Below, piece by piece: positions 6,168-6,554 of a DNA stretch of 6,554 nt. How positions within the stretch are numbered: the first letter of the stretch is position 1; each line of letters opens with the position of its first letter. The DNA lies in assembly GCA_028285025.1 (NCBI GenBank), contig JANQQH010000222.1, forward strand, positions 1 to 6,554. Reading direction: 5' to 3'. The notes under the pieces were generated by a model that saw only the letters and a program-made list of their open reading frames with translations, was not told where the DNA came from and searched no databases. This DNA is from Hyphomicrobiaceae bacterium. GTDB lineage: Bacteria; Pseudomonadota; Alphaproteobacteria; Rhizobiales; HXMU1428-3. Both the position numbers and the translations under genes were made by a program.

Positions 6168-6554
<387 letters not shown>

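Overview
This window looks like part of a moderately AT-rich alphaproteobacterial chromosome. The clearest evidence is the right edge: a 5S rRNA and the 3' end of a 23S rRNA, both on the minus strand and with alphaproteobacterial-looking ends. The protein set also fits (an Omp25-like small-barrel outer membrane protein and a secreted YbjN-like protein). I do not assign a genus.

Layout. Positions 1-1706 (+) hold most of a large gene whose start lies left of the window: a cysteine-rich beta-helix repeat domain, a helical linker and two membrane segments. It ends at a bidirectional hairpin terminator (1729-1757). The hairpin is shared with a small minus-strand unit: a 60-residue ribbon-helix-helix DNA-binding protein (2125-1943), then a 38-residue, 42% lysine peptide gene (1884-1768) with a perfect heptad of V/I/L residues. 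In front of this unit sits a 16-bp perfect palindrome with extra half-sites, a good candidate operator. About 480 bases without a convincing gene follow, ending in a possible promoter and a structured leader for an outer membrane beta-barrel gene (2666-3682, +). That protein carries two polyproline tracts, and its only two mature-chain cysteines lie on either side of them.

A second hairpin terminator (3754-3793) separates the barrel gene from the convergent minus-strand pair: a YbjN-like secreted protein (5650-5033), then an MFS transporter (4990-3797) 42 bases downstream. Upstream of that pair is the end of a minus-strand rRNA operon: 23S (partial), a short spacer, 5S, and a strong hairpin terminator at 5868-5902. 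No tRNA gene lies between the 5S and the terminator.

How the genes relate. The rRNA operon, the YbjN-like gene and the MFS gene are all transcribed leftward, but the rRNA terminator and about 215 bases of intergenic DNA make separate transcription likely. The RHH/lysine-peptide pair is the most promising candidate for an undescribed small system: a probable self-regulating DNA-binding protein co-transcribed with a very basic helical peptide. Its function cannot be read from the sequence. The rest is mostly ordinary chromosomal content with a few odd details, listed in the findings.
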